Origin: Flavobacteriales bacterium
GTDB taxonomy: Bacteria; Bacteroidota; Bacteroidia; Flavobacteriales_F; PHOS-HE28
Direction: 5' to 3'
NCBI GenBank assembly: GCA_016705545.1
Contig: JADIYA010000009.1
Coordinates: forward strand, 62,001 to 126,000
Length of the DNA stretch: 64,000 bases
Numbering within the stretch: position 1 is the first letter of the stretch; each line of letters begins with the position of its first letter. Below are positions 1-8,309 of this stretch, piece after piece. Below the pieces are notes generated by a model. That model was not told the origin of the DNA. It saw only the letters and a program-made list of their open reading frames with translations, and ran no database searches. The position numbers and the translations under genes were made by a program.

Positions 1-229
1 TGCGCATCTCAGCGATCAAGTAGCGGTACATCGCCGCGTTGTTGCGCATAACCCCCGCTGAGTTGCGCACATCAGCGGAGTTGTTGCGCACTTCTGCCGC
101 GATGTTGCGCAACTCAGCGATCAAGTAGCAGTACATCGCCGCATTGTTGCGCATAACCCCCGCTGAGTTGCGCTACAAAAGTCTGAGTTGCGCAACTCTC
201 CGATCATGTTGCGGGACATAGGCAGGGTG
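1..229. repeat. 21-bp imperfect tandem repeat array
   Basis: Units beginning TTGCGCA (or the variant TAGCRGTA) recur every 21 bp, at about 21, 42, 63, 84, 105, 126, 147, 168, 188 and 209. The three units at 1-62 recur almost unchanged at 105-167, giving a 105-bp higher-order period. Several unit junctions form the perfect palindrome GTTGCGCAAC (104-113, 187-196). The period equals seven codons, and one frame reads a heptad like L-R-x-S-A-x-x, but TAG stops at 21 and 126 interrupt it. The array may continue left of the window. The rest of the stretch to 414 has no convincing gene. Function unknown. Confidence 0.85.
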
Positions 230-414
230 CAGGCACGTTCGGAAAGGCCCGTGGGCAAAGGGGAAACCGGGGTTTTCCACGATCCATCGCAACACGGGGC
301 CAGGGCTTTTCCGGTTGAAACCCCCGGCCAGCGAACCCACCAGGGCGCCGAGGCCGGAGTAGACCAGAAGCACTCGAAGCCGGACGGATAACGGACAACA
401 ACAACAAGAGAACC

Positions 415-1029
415 ATGAAACTGATCAAAGCAGGGACCAGCCGGCTCAACGCCGAAGGTCTCATCGCCAAATCGGAGTACGTGGAAGGGATGATGACGAG
501 CAACGCCAACTTCCCCACACCGAACCCGACGATCGCTTCGCTGACCGCAGCGCGGGAAGCACTGGTAACGGCTGTAGCCAACGCGAACAGCCGTGCCATT
601 GCCGATATCGCGGTGCGCAACACGCTGGCCGTGGAACTTCGCATCCTGTTGGTGAACCTGGCGCGCTACGTGAACAACGTGGCAGCGGGTGATGTGGACA
701 AGGCCGTGAGCAGCGGCTTCGAGCTGGCCAAAAAGCCGGAACCGACCACGCACCTTGATCCGCCGGTGAGGCTCGAAGCCCGCGTGAGCGACTTCGAAGG
801 GTGCGTTGACCTGAGTTGGAAGCGCGTGGAGGACGCCCGCATGTACCAGGTGTACGTGACCGAGGGCGACCCCGCCACGGGTACCTGGGAAATGGTGGCT
901 GTGAGCAGCCGCACCCGTACGCGCGTCACCGACCTCACGCCCGGCAAGTTCTACTCGTTCCGCGTAACCGCCCTTGGCCGCATTGGCGAAGGTCCTGCGA
1001 GCGACGTGGTGAGCGGACGTGCAGCGTAA
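415..1029 (+). CDS. Fibronectin type III domain protein
   Basis: 204 aa with no signal peptide or membrane segment. The N-terminal half (about 1-110) is predicted helical, with a 'NANFPTPNPT' motif near residue 30. The C-terminal half (about 115-204) is a single FN3 module: a proline-rich lead-in, 'VDLSWKRVEDARMYQVYV' around the B-C strands, and 'LTPGKFYSFRVTAL' near the end. The start follows an AACAACAAGAGAACC leader, and a rho-independent terminator follows at 1085. FN3 modules mediate protein-protein contacts, and nothing here points to a substrate. I recognise the fold but not a specific function. The adjacent 21-bp repeat array is not in this gene's frame. Confidence 0.8.
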   Translation: MKLIKAGTSRLNAEGLIAKSEYVEGMMTSNANFPTPNPTIASLTAAREALVTAVANANSRAIADIAVRNTLAVELRILLVNLARYVNNVAAGDVDKAVSSGFELAKKPEPTTHLDPPVRLEARVSDFEGCVDLSWKRVEDARMYQVYVTEGDPATGTWEMVAVSSRTRTRVTDLTPGKFYSFRVTALGRIGEGPASDVVSGRAA

Positions 1030-1084
1030 GGCCAACGACCACTGACCGGCTGAACCCGGCAGCAACTTCCTCTTCGCAATGCAC

Positions 1085-1112
1085 AAGGCCCCCGGGAGAT
1101 CCTGGGGGCTTT
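1085..1112 (+). terminator. Rho-independent terminator after FN3 gene
   Basis: A 12-bp GC-rich stem (AAGGCCCCCGGG paired with CCTGGGGGCTTT, two G-U pairs) has an AGAT loop and a short T run. It lies 55 bp after the stop codon of the FN3 gene. Confidence 0.75.
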
Positions 1113-1140
1113 GGCTTTGGGGTGGGCGGAGGTGTGCTGA

Positions 1141-1187
1141 AGGCCGAATACCTGGCGTGGCACCGGGAGGAGGTATCCGGGAAGCAG
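1141..1187. repeat. Dispersed ~45-bp repeat, copy A
   Basis: Shares the core GAATACCTGG, then a variable stretch, then CCGGGAGGAGGTRTYCGGGAAG, with copies at 1744 and 4583. All three lie in intergenic DNA close to gene ends. Confidence 0.6.
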
Positions 1188-1267
1188 TGCCAGGGCCGCT
1201 TTCACCGCTCGAGCCTCCGCACGGCCCTACCATCAGCAACGAGGCGGCGGGACCCTGCGATCACGCG

Positions 1268-1651
1268 TCAGCGCGAACTTTTCCCTGGTGGCGCGTACTT
1301 CAAGATGAACTCGCTTGGCTTGCCCACCTCTTGCAGGATGCTGGTGTCGGCACCAGCAGGGAAGGACGGCGAGCCGGGTGCACTGCCATTCACTTCAGCT
1401 TCGGTGATGATGTCCCACCCAGCTATGCGCACATGGCTGGTATCGCTCATATCCACGTGCATCAGGCATTCCGTGCCATGGTAGTAGCGCACGTGCTTCC
1501 CATCGTCGGAATCCTCGATCCGTATCCGCGCTAAATCCTGGTCCGTGGGTATGCGCATCAGGTAGTAGCCCAGTCTAAAACTCAGTACGCTGTGCAAATG
1601 GTCCCTGAACGCGACTGCTAGCTCAGCAGGAGAGAGGATTGGCTGTTGCAT
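1268..1651 (-). CDS. Hypothetical protein
   Basis: 127 aa, acidic overall, with no signal peptide or membrane helix. It begins MQQPILSPAELAVAF and contains 'RYYHGTECLMHVDMSD' near the middle. I recognise no family. Supporting a real gene: the frame is open for almost the whole interval between flanking genes, composition is balanced, and an A/T-rich leader (AAAAAAATTACTTCC) precedes the ATG. Against it: there are no neighbours in an operon and no known domain. It could also be a C-terminally altered member of a small family, because it ends in a low-complexity 'APPGKSSR' tail. Confidence 0.5.
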   Translation of the reverse strand: MQQPILSPAELAVAFRDHLHSVLSFRLGYYLMRIPTDQDLARIRIEDSDDGKHVRYYHGTECLMHVDMSDTSHVRIAGWDIITEAEVNGSAPGSPSFPAGADTSILQEVGKPSEFILKYAPPGKSSR

Positions 1652-1743
1652 ACCCGAAGGAAGTAATTTTTTTCATTGAGCCCACAAAGGCTAGCCACTG
1701 AACCTTCCGGCGGAGGACGCAGCCGCACGAAGCCGGCGGGCCC

Positions 1744-1795
1744 CCAAGCCCGAATACCTGGAATACCACCGGAGCACGGTGTTCAGGAAGTATCC
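1744..1795. repeat. Dispersed ~45-bp repeat, copy B
   Basis: Contains AAGCCCGAATACCTGGA, then ACCACCGGAGCACGGTGTTC and AGGAAGTA. It matches copies A and C over most of its length. A GC-rich stretch (GGCGGAGGACGCAGCC) precedes it, as expected of a mobile or palindromic repeat remnant. Confidence 0.6.
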
Positions 1796-1883
1796 CCCTA
1801 CCATCTTATCCGACCGTGATTGCTGGCTCATGTACCACCCGCCACCAACGAACCTCTCCGCATCTTCGGTGTACCGTTGCACC

Positions 1884-2744
1884 ATGCGCTTACCACTGTC
1901 CGGTCTGCTTTGTGTCCTTTGCTTCCTCGCGGGAGCCCAGTACGACCGGTTCTCATTCCGCCACAACTACGCCTTCATCGAGGACGGTCCTGCGCTCACA
2001 CCGTTGAAGGGCACCTACCGTGTGGAGTACATCGGGCGCGGTCAATACTGGACCGTGACCGATCCTCGATGGACGGTTCACCATCCCGGTCAGCCGCGCA
2101 GTTTGACCCCATGCATCAAGGTGAACGGCGCGCCCCTGATGGTGGTGGAAATGGACCGGATCTTCGGTTATCCGGATAACAAGCTGATCGTGCTGCGAGC
2201 AACGGACACCATGATCGTGGACCTGAATGAGGACGGGCGCTTGGAGACACTCATGTTGGAGCGCACCGCCAAGCTCGGTGTGCCACCACGTCCACCTGTG
2301 CTGCTGCCGTTCCGCAAGGGCTGGTTCTCCAATATCGACCTGGTGCTGGAGCCGAACACGATGGCACTCACCGAACGTTTCGACGCGCTTTGGGCGGAAC
2401 AGGGTGCCGAGGTGCTCGCGCTCTACGACACCGCCCGCCACACCTTCACACTCAAGACCGACGGGTTTCGAACTGGTCTACCATGGGCTGATGTCGATCG
2501 CGACCCCAACTACGCGCGCCACCTGCTGGAGTTCCCGGCCAGCGGGCCAGGCGCACATTTCGAGTTGTACCTGCAGGACAGTACCAGTGTACCGAGCAAG
2601 GCGATGAGCCTTCGTGTGGACTTGCCGCCGGATGGCGAGACCAGCACCTGGGTGGATGTGACCGATATGCCCTACGGCAGGTACACCGCGTACCTGAAGT
2701 GGGGGAAGGAGGAGAGCCTGTTCTATCTGAGCTTCGGATGGTGA
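1884..2744 (+). CDS. Secreted protein of unknown function
   Basis: 286 aa from the ATG at 1884, chosen because it starts directly at a signal peptide (MRLPLSGLLCVLCFLAGAQ). The 35-codon upstream extension overlaps repeat copy B and is not signal-like. The mature part is mostly beta-strand and contains acidic repeats such as 'DLNEDGRLETLML' (about residue 115), resembling EF-hand-like or FG-GAP-like calcium loops. Near the C-terminus is 'GRYTAYLKWGKEESLFYLSFGW', typical of terminal strands in an exported beta-sandwich. No canonical T9SS sorting motif is visible. Probably periplasmic or surface-located (inference). Confidence 0.7.
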   Translation: MRLPLSGLLCVLCFLAGAQYDRFSFRHNYAFIEDGPALTPLKGTYRVEYIGRGQYWTVTDPRWTVHHPGQPRSLTPCIKVNGAPLMVVEMDRIFGYPDNKLIVLRATDTMIVDLNEDGRLETLMLERTAKLGVPPRPPVLLPFRKGWFSNIDLVLEPNTMALTERFDALWAEQGAEVLALYDTARHTFTLKTDGFRTGLPWADVDRDPNYARHLLEFPASGPGAHFELYLQDSTSVPSKAMSLRVDLPPDGETSTWVDVTDMPYGRYTAYLKWGKEESLFYLSFGW

Positions 2745-2759
2745 GCATGCGCATGCTCA
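2742..2759. other. Perfect 18-bp palindrome over a stop codon
   Basis: TGAGCATGCGCATGCTCA is a perfect palindrome that begins with the stop codon of the upstream secreted-protein gene. No T-run follows, so it is either a weak transcript-end hairpin or a binding site. Confidence 0.4.
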
Positions 2760-2963
2760 GCCCAAAGACGATGTCCCACTAACATTGAGGAGGCGACCCT
2801 AGCCCAGCACTTCAAGGCGTGCGAAGGCAAGCCGCTGAGCCTGGTGGCATGAACCCGCTTCCATTTGCCCGATCCATAGACCGGCATGCATCGGGAACGA
2901 AGGTCACGGCGCGCCGACAACCGAATAGACCTTACTTCGTCTGCCCGTCAATCGACCCCCATC

Positions 2964-4559
2964 ATGCGCACGCTGCTCACCACCTTTCTGGTCGTCCCGC
3001 TCACGTTCACCCTGCACGGGCAATCGCTCACGTGGGCATGGGCATGGGGTGCGGGCAGCGCCGGTTCCGAATTCGCCTCCGTTTCATGGGCGCCATCAGG
3101 TGCAGTGCACGTGCTGGGGAATTACGAGAACACCATCGATGCCCATGGCACCACGGTCACCAGCAGTGGCCAGGGCGATGCCTTCGTACAACAACTGGAT
3201 CCCGCCGATGGCAACGTGCAATGGACGGCCGAAGCGCATCACACCGCGGATGTGACCATCCACGACGTGGCGTACCGCAACACAGGCGAGATCATCGTGT
3301 GCGGCACGGTGGCGCACAACGGCGATGCAGCGCAGTTCGGCGCGCTATCACTCGCGGCGCAGCCGTTCGGTACGCAAGCCTTCGTGGCCGCGCTTTCTCA
3401 TATGGGTCAATGGAACTGGGTGAGCGGCGTGGCCGACCCGGTGAGCACGGAGGGCTTTCTGGTGAAGGTGGACGCGAACAACAACATCCTGCTGGGTTGC
3501 CGCTGGGGCACTGATCTGGCGGTGTACCGCTTCACCGGTCAAGGCGTGCAGGGCTGGGCGGCAACGGCCAACAGTTCAGGAAGCTCGGTGGATGCATACG
3601 CCATGGATGTAATGCCCGATGGCGACCTGGTGATCACTGGACGTTGCTACGGCACCGGCACCTTCGGCACGCACACCATCAGTGTGGTCGGCACCTTCTA
3701 CGATGCCTTCGTGGCGCGCCTCAGTTCATCAGGAACATGGGAGTGGGCGGTGCGCGGCGGCGGAAGCCACTGGGATAAAGGCTTCGGTATCTGCGCCGAC
3801 GCGTCGGGGAACGTGTACGTGGCCGGCACCTATCGCAACACCGCCACGTTCGGCGCTTTCCAGTTCACGGCCACCGGTGCCAACAACGATGGATGGATGG
3901 CCAAGCTGGACGGCAGCGGCCAGTGGCTCTGGGCCCTGAGCATGGCATCCATCGCCTATATGGAGGTGTACGACATGGACCTCGCACCCGCTGGTGATCG
4001 CCTCGCCCTTACCGGAAACTACTTTGTGAACGCCCCGACATTGGGAGGCTTCGTACTACCCGCACCGGCGATGAACGACGTGTACGTCGCCGAGATCGAT
4101 ACCGCGGGCCAGTTCCTTTCGGCCATGGGCTTCGGCAGCGCGCAGGGCGACCAAGGGCTGGCCATATCCTACGGTGCCAATGACGAATTGTACGTGGCAG
4201 GCACGGCAGGGGCCACGATGGTGCTGGGTGCCTATACGTTGGTGGGTGTGGCCACGCCCGATCTGTGGTTGGGCCGTCTCGATCCCGACATCAGCACCGG
4301 TCAAAGCGCTTCGACGCTTGTTGACGGTCTGCGCCTTTACCTGGATGAAAACGTACTGGTGCTCCGTGATCCCGAGGGAATAACGGGACTGCTTTCGCTC
4401 ACGGACGCCATCGGCCGAACGCTGCTCCAAGCGCGCTTGAACGGCGCATCGGAGCATCGCATCGCATTGCCTGATCGGGCGGCCGGTATGATCTTCTGGC
4501 AACTGCACCGCGGTGAAGGCAAGATGCGGTCCGGCAAGCTATTCGCGCCACCCCGCTAA
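2964..4559 (+). CDS. Secreted beta-propeller protein with T9SS-like C-terminus
   Basis: 531 aa from ATG 2964, which opens a signal peptide (MRTLLTTFLVVPLTFTLHGQ). Upstream codons are not signal-like. The body holds repeated blades of the SBBP type: recurring 'GTFGTHTI...DAFVARLSSSGTWEWAV', 'GNVYVAGTYRNTATFG' and 'WMAKLDGSGQWLWALSM' units, each about 45-60 residues. The last ~80 residues (from 'DGLRLYLDENVLVLRDPEG') look like a T9SS type-A sorting domain: a short beta-sandwich with an 'LTDAIGRTLLQARL' strand and a final GxMIFW-type strand. The family is exported across the outer membrane and often surface-attached; the ligand is unknown. Confidence 0.8.
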   Translation: MRTLLTTFLVVPLTFTLHGQSLTWAWAWGAGSAGSEFASVSWAPSGAVHVLGNYENTIDAHGTTVTSSGQGDAFVQQLDPADGNVQWTAEAHHTADVTIHDVAYRNTGEIIVCGTVAHNGDAAQFGALSLAAQPFGTQAFVAALSHMGQWNWVSGVADPVSTEGFLVKVDANNNILLGCRWGTDLAVYRFTGQGVQGWAATANSSGSSVDAYAMDVMPDGDLVITGRCYGTGTFGTHTISVVGTFYDAFVARLSSSGTWEWAVRGGGSHWDKGFGICADASGNVYVAGTYRNTATFGAFQFTATGANNDGWMAKLDGSGQWLWALSMASIAYMEVYDMDLAPAGDRLALTGNYFVNAPTLGGFVLPAPAMNDVYVAEIDTAGQFLSAMGFGSAQGDQGLAISYGANDELYVAGTAGATMVLGAYTLVGVATPDLWLGRLDPDISTGQSASTLVDGLRLYLDENVLVLRDPEGITGLLSLTDAIGRTLLQARLNGASEHRIALPDRAAGMIFWQLHRGEGKMRSGKLFAPPR

Positions 4560-4582
4560 GCAGCTGAACGATCCCGCCGGCC

Positions 4583-4633
4583 TCAAGCCCGAATACCTGG
4601 AGTGATAGCGGGAGGAGATGTTCGGGAAGTAGG
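4583..4633. repeat. Dispersed ~45-bp repeat, copy C
   Basis: Contains AAGCCCGAATACCTGGAG, then CGGGAGGAGATGTTCGGGAAGTAGG. It lies between the beta-propeller gene and the toxin gene, and is the third copy of the family in the first 5 kb. Confidence 0.6.
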
Positions 4634-4637
4634 ATCC

Positions 4638-4970
4638 TCAGCCCAGCCACTTCCGCAGGCGCTCCTTGATCTCGCGGAGCGTGCCCGGCGAGACTTCGCC
4701 AATGGCACCTTGCACCACCCGATCAGGCAGGGTGGTGAGTTGCGCGGCACGCACCACGCTTTCCATGCGTAGTCCTGTTCGATGGAAGTCCGGATGCCTG
4801 GCGTCGATGACCACGTCCAAGTCCTTCACCGCGCGTTGCACCTGGGAACTCACTGCGCAAACCAGCCAGTCGTTGAACGGAGGCACGGCGCCGAGGATGA
4901 CGGCAGGCCGCATCTTGCGCTGGCCGTCGCCCTGAACGAAGGCCCAGCGAACCACATCGCCGGGTTTCAT
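4638..4970 (-). CDS. MazF/PemK-type mRNA interferase toxin
   Basis: 110 aa. The N-terminus 'MKPGDVVRWAFVQGDGQRKMRPAVIL' fits the MazF/PemK SH3-like barrel: a G-D-V strand followed by the R-P-A/V-I-L strand. The central 'LVCAVSSQ' fits the conserved I-x-x-V-T-S/S-Q region. The family consists of sequence-specific endoribonucleases that cleave mRNA and stall growth. Its start codon overlaps the stop of the upstream small gene by 4 bp (ATGA), the usual antitoxin-toxin arrangement, so translation is probably coupled. The family assignment rests on motif and context. A type II toxin is likely; cleavage specificity cannot be read from sequence. Confidence 0.8.
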   Translation of the reverse strand: MKPGDVVRWAFVQGDGQRKMRPAVILGAVPPFNDWLVCAVSSQVQRAVKDLDVVIDARHPDFHRTGLRMESVVRAAQLTTLPDRVVQGAIGEVSPGTLREIKERLRKWLG

Positions 4971-5212
4971 TTCCCGTAGTTCGGGTTCGGCTCCTTCAGC
5001 ACCAAGCCACTGATGTCCGGCTCGTCCTCGCCATAGGCTGCTGCACCAAAGACGCTGGCAGCAGCGATCAGGTCCTCGTCATGTTCCCCCTTGGACTGCG
5101 ATGGCCTCGCCTGGAGCAATTCCAGCAGGCGCTTCACCTTGGTGAGCACGCTCGCATCGTTCGTGTTCACGAGCGTTTCGACCAGTTCAAGTTTCAGGGC
5201 CTGAATGTCCAT
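4967..5212 (-). CDS. Probable antitoxin partner of the MazF-like toxin
   Basis: 81 aa from the ATG at 5212 (MDIQALKLELVETLVNTNDA), preferred over a start 21 codons upstream because conserved-looking sequence begins there. Residues 1-35 form an amphipathic helix of the kind common in Bacteroidota antitoxins ('ALKLELVETLVNTNDASVLTKVKRLLE'). The acidic tail, 'DEDEPDIS'-like and ending 'KEPNPNYGK', is the type of disordered segment that wraps a MazF dimer. It precedes the toxin and overlaps it by 4 bp. The antitoxin call is inference from position and composition; no DNA-binding fold is evident. Confidence 0.65.
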   Translation of the reverse strand: MDIQALKLELVETLVNTNDASVLTKVKRLLELLQARPSQSKGEHDEDLIAAASVFGAAAYGEDEPDISGLVLKEPNPNYGK

Positions 5213-5402
5213 GATGCTCAAAAGTACGGCCTCATCACCTTCGATACCGAGCTGCGGCTGGTCTGTGCCCCGCATCTGGGCGTAGCCTGTGGGTACAGTC
5301 CATCATGACTGGTATTTGGCCCCTCCCAGCCCACCAAGCCCCCAGCGCCAGCGCTCAATGCTGGAACCCCGGTTCCCCATTGCCCGTTCAAGGCCGCGAG
5401 CC

Positions 5403-6044
5403 ATGATCGCACAGACACATAGCCCGGAGCAGGTGGTGCGCGAAGCCTTGCGCGACCTGCCCGCCATGTGGAACAAGATGAAGGACCCCATTGCGCGGTT
5501 GCAACGGCGCATGCGCGTGGATAAGTCCTTGCGCATGGAGCCGCAGCTCTTCGGGTACCGCTCGCATGCGGGGAACAACTGGCTCATCGCCATACTGCCC
5601 ACCAAGAAGGTGCTCAACATCGCTCCCTTCGTGTGGTACCGTGGCACGGATGGCTACTACCGCGCCGCGCGCATTGTGCAGGACGGCGTGTGCTACCACA
5701 TCAGCCACCACGTGCTGGAGCAATACGCGAAACGATTCAACCGCACAGGCGATGGCTTTGTCCGTCTGAAAGAGTTCATCCGCGAGAACATGTCCTTCGG
5801 AACCGAGTACAACCTCGATGGCAACGACGTGCGCGTGGGCATTACCCAAGGCTACATCATCGGCACCTGGGTGGTGCCGCATCAGGTGGCGCAGCTCATC
5901 ACCTTCGTTGACCACGGCAAGCTGCACACCGACCAACTGGAGCAGATGGACCGTTTGGACCAGCAGCGGGCAGAGAGCCTGCGTCCTGCGCGCATACCCG
6001 GTAGCCACGTGAAGCCCTGGGACCTTCCGCGGCCATCCGCTTAA
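5403..6044 (+). CDS. Conserved-looking hypothetical protein
   Basis: 213 aa from ATG 5403 (MIAQTHSPEQVVREAL). The upstream in-frame extension is proline/arginine-rich and unlikely to be coding. It is soluble, with no signal peptide. The middle contains 'APFVWYRGTDGYYRAARI' and 'HISHHVLEQYAKRFN', with several His residues. The 'H-x(2,3)-HVLERYxxRF' pattern occurs in small Bacteroidota proteins of unknown function. The C-terminus from about residue 190 is basic and probably disordered. I recognise no catalytic motif and give no function. Composition matches neighbouring genes, so it is a confident coding call. Confidence 0.65.
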   Translation: MIAQTHSPEQVVREALRDLPAMWNKMKDPIARLQRRMRVDKSLRMEPQLFGYRSHAGNNWLIAILPTKKVLNIAPFVWYRGTDGYYRAARIVQDGVCYHISHHVLEQYAKRFNRTGDGFVRLKEFIRENMSFGTEYNLDGNDVRVGITQGYIIGTWVVPHQVAQLITFVDHGKLHTDQLEQMDRLDQQRAESLRPARIPGSHVKPWDLPRPSA

Positions 6045-6288
6045 GCAGGCATCCGGTTGCAGCCACCGGTGAACATTGCATTGCCGGGCATTCGTCCGCC
6101 GACGCCCCCGCCTCCTGTGGCGCCCATCAAGGCTCGGTCATCCCAAGAATGCTGGTCATCGGCGAACGCAGCCGCGCAACAACGGTCGATACAGTTGAGC
6201 GTTGCGCGCGTGAACAAGGAACTGAAGCCCGGCACCTGCCGCATCGTGCTGATGGGCGGTAATAGGCAAGAGCTGCAATCAGAAGGCT

Positions 6289-6663
6289 TCAGGCTGCTGT
6301 GACCCGCCGGCTGGCAATCACTTCCACCAGCCCCAACGACGCGATGAGCCCTTGCAACCAGAAGAGCTCCGTCATCAGCACTTGTACACCGATCCAGATC
6401 AAGGAGATGGCACCCAGGATCAGCGCCGTGTGCGCCGTGATGGGGGAACGACGAACAGTCAGCACAAAGCCGACCAAGTGGCCAATACCCAGCATGCCGA
6501 ATAGGAAAGCTCCCGGCCAGAAGAAGTCGGCGAAGAGCGTGCTGTGCATGAAGTCGCGCGGCAGCTGAAGCAGGGATCCATCAGGCGCCAGCATCAGCAG
6601 CAGGCCGCCAGCCATGGCGTTCAGCGCAAGGAAGCCTTGAATGACCAGTAATGCGGTGCGCAT
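6289..6663 (-). CDS. Small four-helix integral membrane protein
   Basis: 124 aa with four predicted transmembrane helices (about residues 3-25, 44-68, 76-96 and 98-118) and short loops. It begins 'MRTALLVIQGFLALNAMAGG'. There are no catalytic motifs, and it resembles many unassigned 4-TM Bacteroidota proteins. A weak promoter-like AAATTCG lies just upstream. Probably an inner-membrane protein of unknown role. Confidence 0.65.
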   Translation of the reverse strand: MRTALLVIQGFLALNAMAGGLLLMLAPDGSLLQLPRDFMHSTLFADFFWPGAFLFGMLGIGHLVGFVLTVRRSPITAHTALILGAISLIWIGVQVLMTELFWLQGLIASLGLVEVIASRRVTAA

Positions 6664-6744
6664 GGGACGAATTTGGTGATCGCCGAGGAAGAAGGCAATG
6701 ACGGCGATGATCCACGCGCGGAATGCTCGAAATGATCGGCGATA

Positions 6745-8151
6745 TCAACGGATCAGGCACACGTGCCCGCTGATCTGGAGATCCATGGAGGTGGAGCGAT
6801 CACGTGCTCGTCCGCGCCAAGCGTACACCCCGTCGGGCACCGGTGATCCCTGCGCAGTGCCATCCCAAGCCGCATCGCGCCCCGTGGCCGTGAAGAGCGC
6901 CCTCCCCCATCGATCATAGACGGTGAGTTCCAAGGTGGCGCCCGGGTTGGCCATCCACAGCGGTTGCCAGCGATCGTTGATGCCGTCGTTGTTCGGGGTA
7001 AAGGCATTCGGAGCGAACACCGGCGCGCCGCAGGCATCTGCCACCAGGATGGAGGCCGTTGCCGGACAGTGTTCGGGTGCCGATACCTGCACCGAGTAGG
7101 TCCCCGCTTGCTGCACCGCGATCGCCGCCGTGCTCGCGCCGGTGGACCAACTCACCGATGCATTCACCGGCAAGGGGCCCGGGTCGAGCACGAGGAAGGG
7201 GTCCGCGCAGAAATCGGCCACGGTATCGTTGGGCAGGTAGAGTTGCAAGGGCTCTGCGAGATGCACAAGGATGGTATCGGACACGATGCATCCGTTGAGG
7301 TCCTGGCGAACGCTGTACGCACCGGCGCTGTCGGCCACGATGGAGGTTCCTTCCTCGCCCGTGGACCAGGTGTAGGTGGCGCCATCGACGGGATCCTGCA
7401 CGGCCAGCGTCACCGCATCGCACGCGTTGATGTCCGGCCCGAGCTGCGGCGCTGCGACCGCTTGCACGCTCACATCGTCCACGAAGTAGTAGCTGTAGAA
7501 GGTGAGCGGGAAATCCGTGGGCACTTCCGTGAACACCGTTGCCGCGCCATCGCGGAAGTTCCCGATGGTGATGTACGCGAATGCCGAATCGGCCACGAAG
7601 CAGCCGTGGATGCGCGTCCAGCCGTTCTTCTGATCGAGCATCAGGAGCGAGGTGTTCGTGACCTGCGGCGTGGCCGTGATCGCGAATTCGTCGGCGCGGT
7701 AAGGGGCCTGCGTGCTCAGCAGCGCACCGATGTCGTTCACCGCGTACTTCGAGACATCGGCGAGGCTCACGAAGAACTCCACCGCATAGGTGACCCCGGG
7801 GATCAGCGGCTCATCGAGTGCGCGCGTCACGTACTCGTGGTCGTTGTCCGTGGCAGTGGTGACGGCCGTGGTGGAATAGAAGCAATAGAAGCCCGCGTAG
7901 CCATTGCCGCTGCGGGCCGGCTCATAACCGGATTGGTTGTCCGGCACATTCATGCTGAAGGGAACGCCCAGGCAAGCGTTGAAGTAGTCGCTGGTGCCGG
8001 TGGTGGGGCGCGACCAACCCGTGGCGCGATCGATCTGGCTCACGTAATCGGGGCATTGCGAAAAGGTCTCGAAGTCCCCGTTCGGAACGAGGTTCTGCCC
8101 TTGCGCCTGCATCAGCAGCAGGGCTGCGGGTAGGAGCAGTGCATGCCTCAC
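6745..8151 (-). CDS. T9SS type B sorting domain (gliding motility-associated C-terminal) protein
   Basis: 468 aa. A signal peptide (about 1-18, ending AQGQ) leads into 'NLVPNGDFETFSQCP', typical of a jelly-roll/CBM-like module (about 20-230). Two Ig-like PKD/SprB-type modules follow (about 235-380; 'GATYTWSTGEEGTSIV', 'NASVSWSTGASTAAI'). The last ~90 residues are a textbook CHU_C/T9SS type-B domain: 'FAPNAFTPNNDGINDRWQP', then 'LTVYDRWGRALFTA' and a 'WDGTAQGSPVPDGVYAW' strand. Known members are secreted by the type IX system and attached to the surface. The cargo function is unknown; adhesion or matrix binding is plausible. Confidence 0.9.
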   Translation of the reverse strand: MRHALLLPAALLLMQAQGQNLVPNGDFETFSQCPDYVSQIDRATGWSRPTTGTSDYFNACLGVPFSMNVPDNQSGYEPARSGNGYAGFYCFYSTTAVTTATDNDHEYVTRALDEPLIPGVTYAVEFFVSLADVSKYAVNDIGALLSTQAPYRADEFAITATPQVTNTSLLMLDQKNGWTRIHGCFVADSAFAYITIGNFRDGAATVFTEVPTDFPLTFYSYYFVDDVSVQAVAAPQLGPDINACDAVTLAVQDPVDGATYTWSTGEEGTSIVADSAGAYSVRQDLNGCIVSDTILVHLAEPLQLYLPNDTVADFCADPFLVLDPGPLPVNASVSWSTGASTAAIAVQQAGTYSVQVSAPEHCPATASILVADACGAPVFAPNAFTPNNDGINDRWQPLWMANPGATLELTVYDRWGRALFTATGRDAAWDGTAQGSPVPDGVYAWRGRARDRSTSMDLQISGHVCLIR

Positions 8152-8265
8152 GCCTTGAAGATGCGATGAACGCGGCCCCGCGTTGCTTCACTGGAGACGG
8201 ACGGTTGGGCGGCATGGCGGATGGTGCGCGAACCGATGCCTGCGACCCAGGCCCCCTGAAATGCG

Positions 8266-8290
8266 GAAGGCTGCCCCATGGGCAGCCTTC
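8266..8290 (-). terminator. Hairpin terminator after the 8310-9059 gene
   Basis: An 11-bp perfect stem (GAAGGCTGCCC with GGGCAGCCTTC) has a 3-nt loop. It lies 20 bp beyond the stop codon of the minus-strand gene and is followed on that strand by a short T run (ATTTC). Confidence 0.7.
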
Positions 8291-8309
8291 GCATGAACGC
8301 TCCGATCGA

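Noticed and set aside
1..229. CRISPR array
   Set aside because: Units are contiguous 21-mers with no distinct spacers and no cas genes nearby.
6057..6302. Small ORF of 81 codons in the gap after the 5403-6044 gene
   Set aside because: Proline-rich, no leader, an equally long frame on the opposite strand; it overlaps the real gene ending at 6289. I see nothing else in this 244-bp gap.
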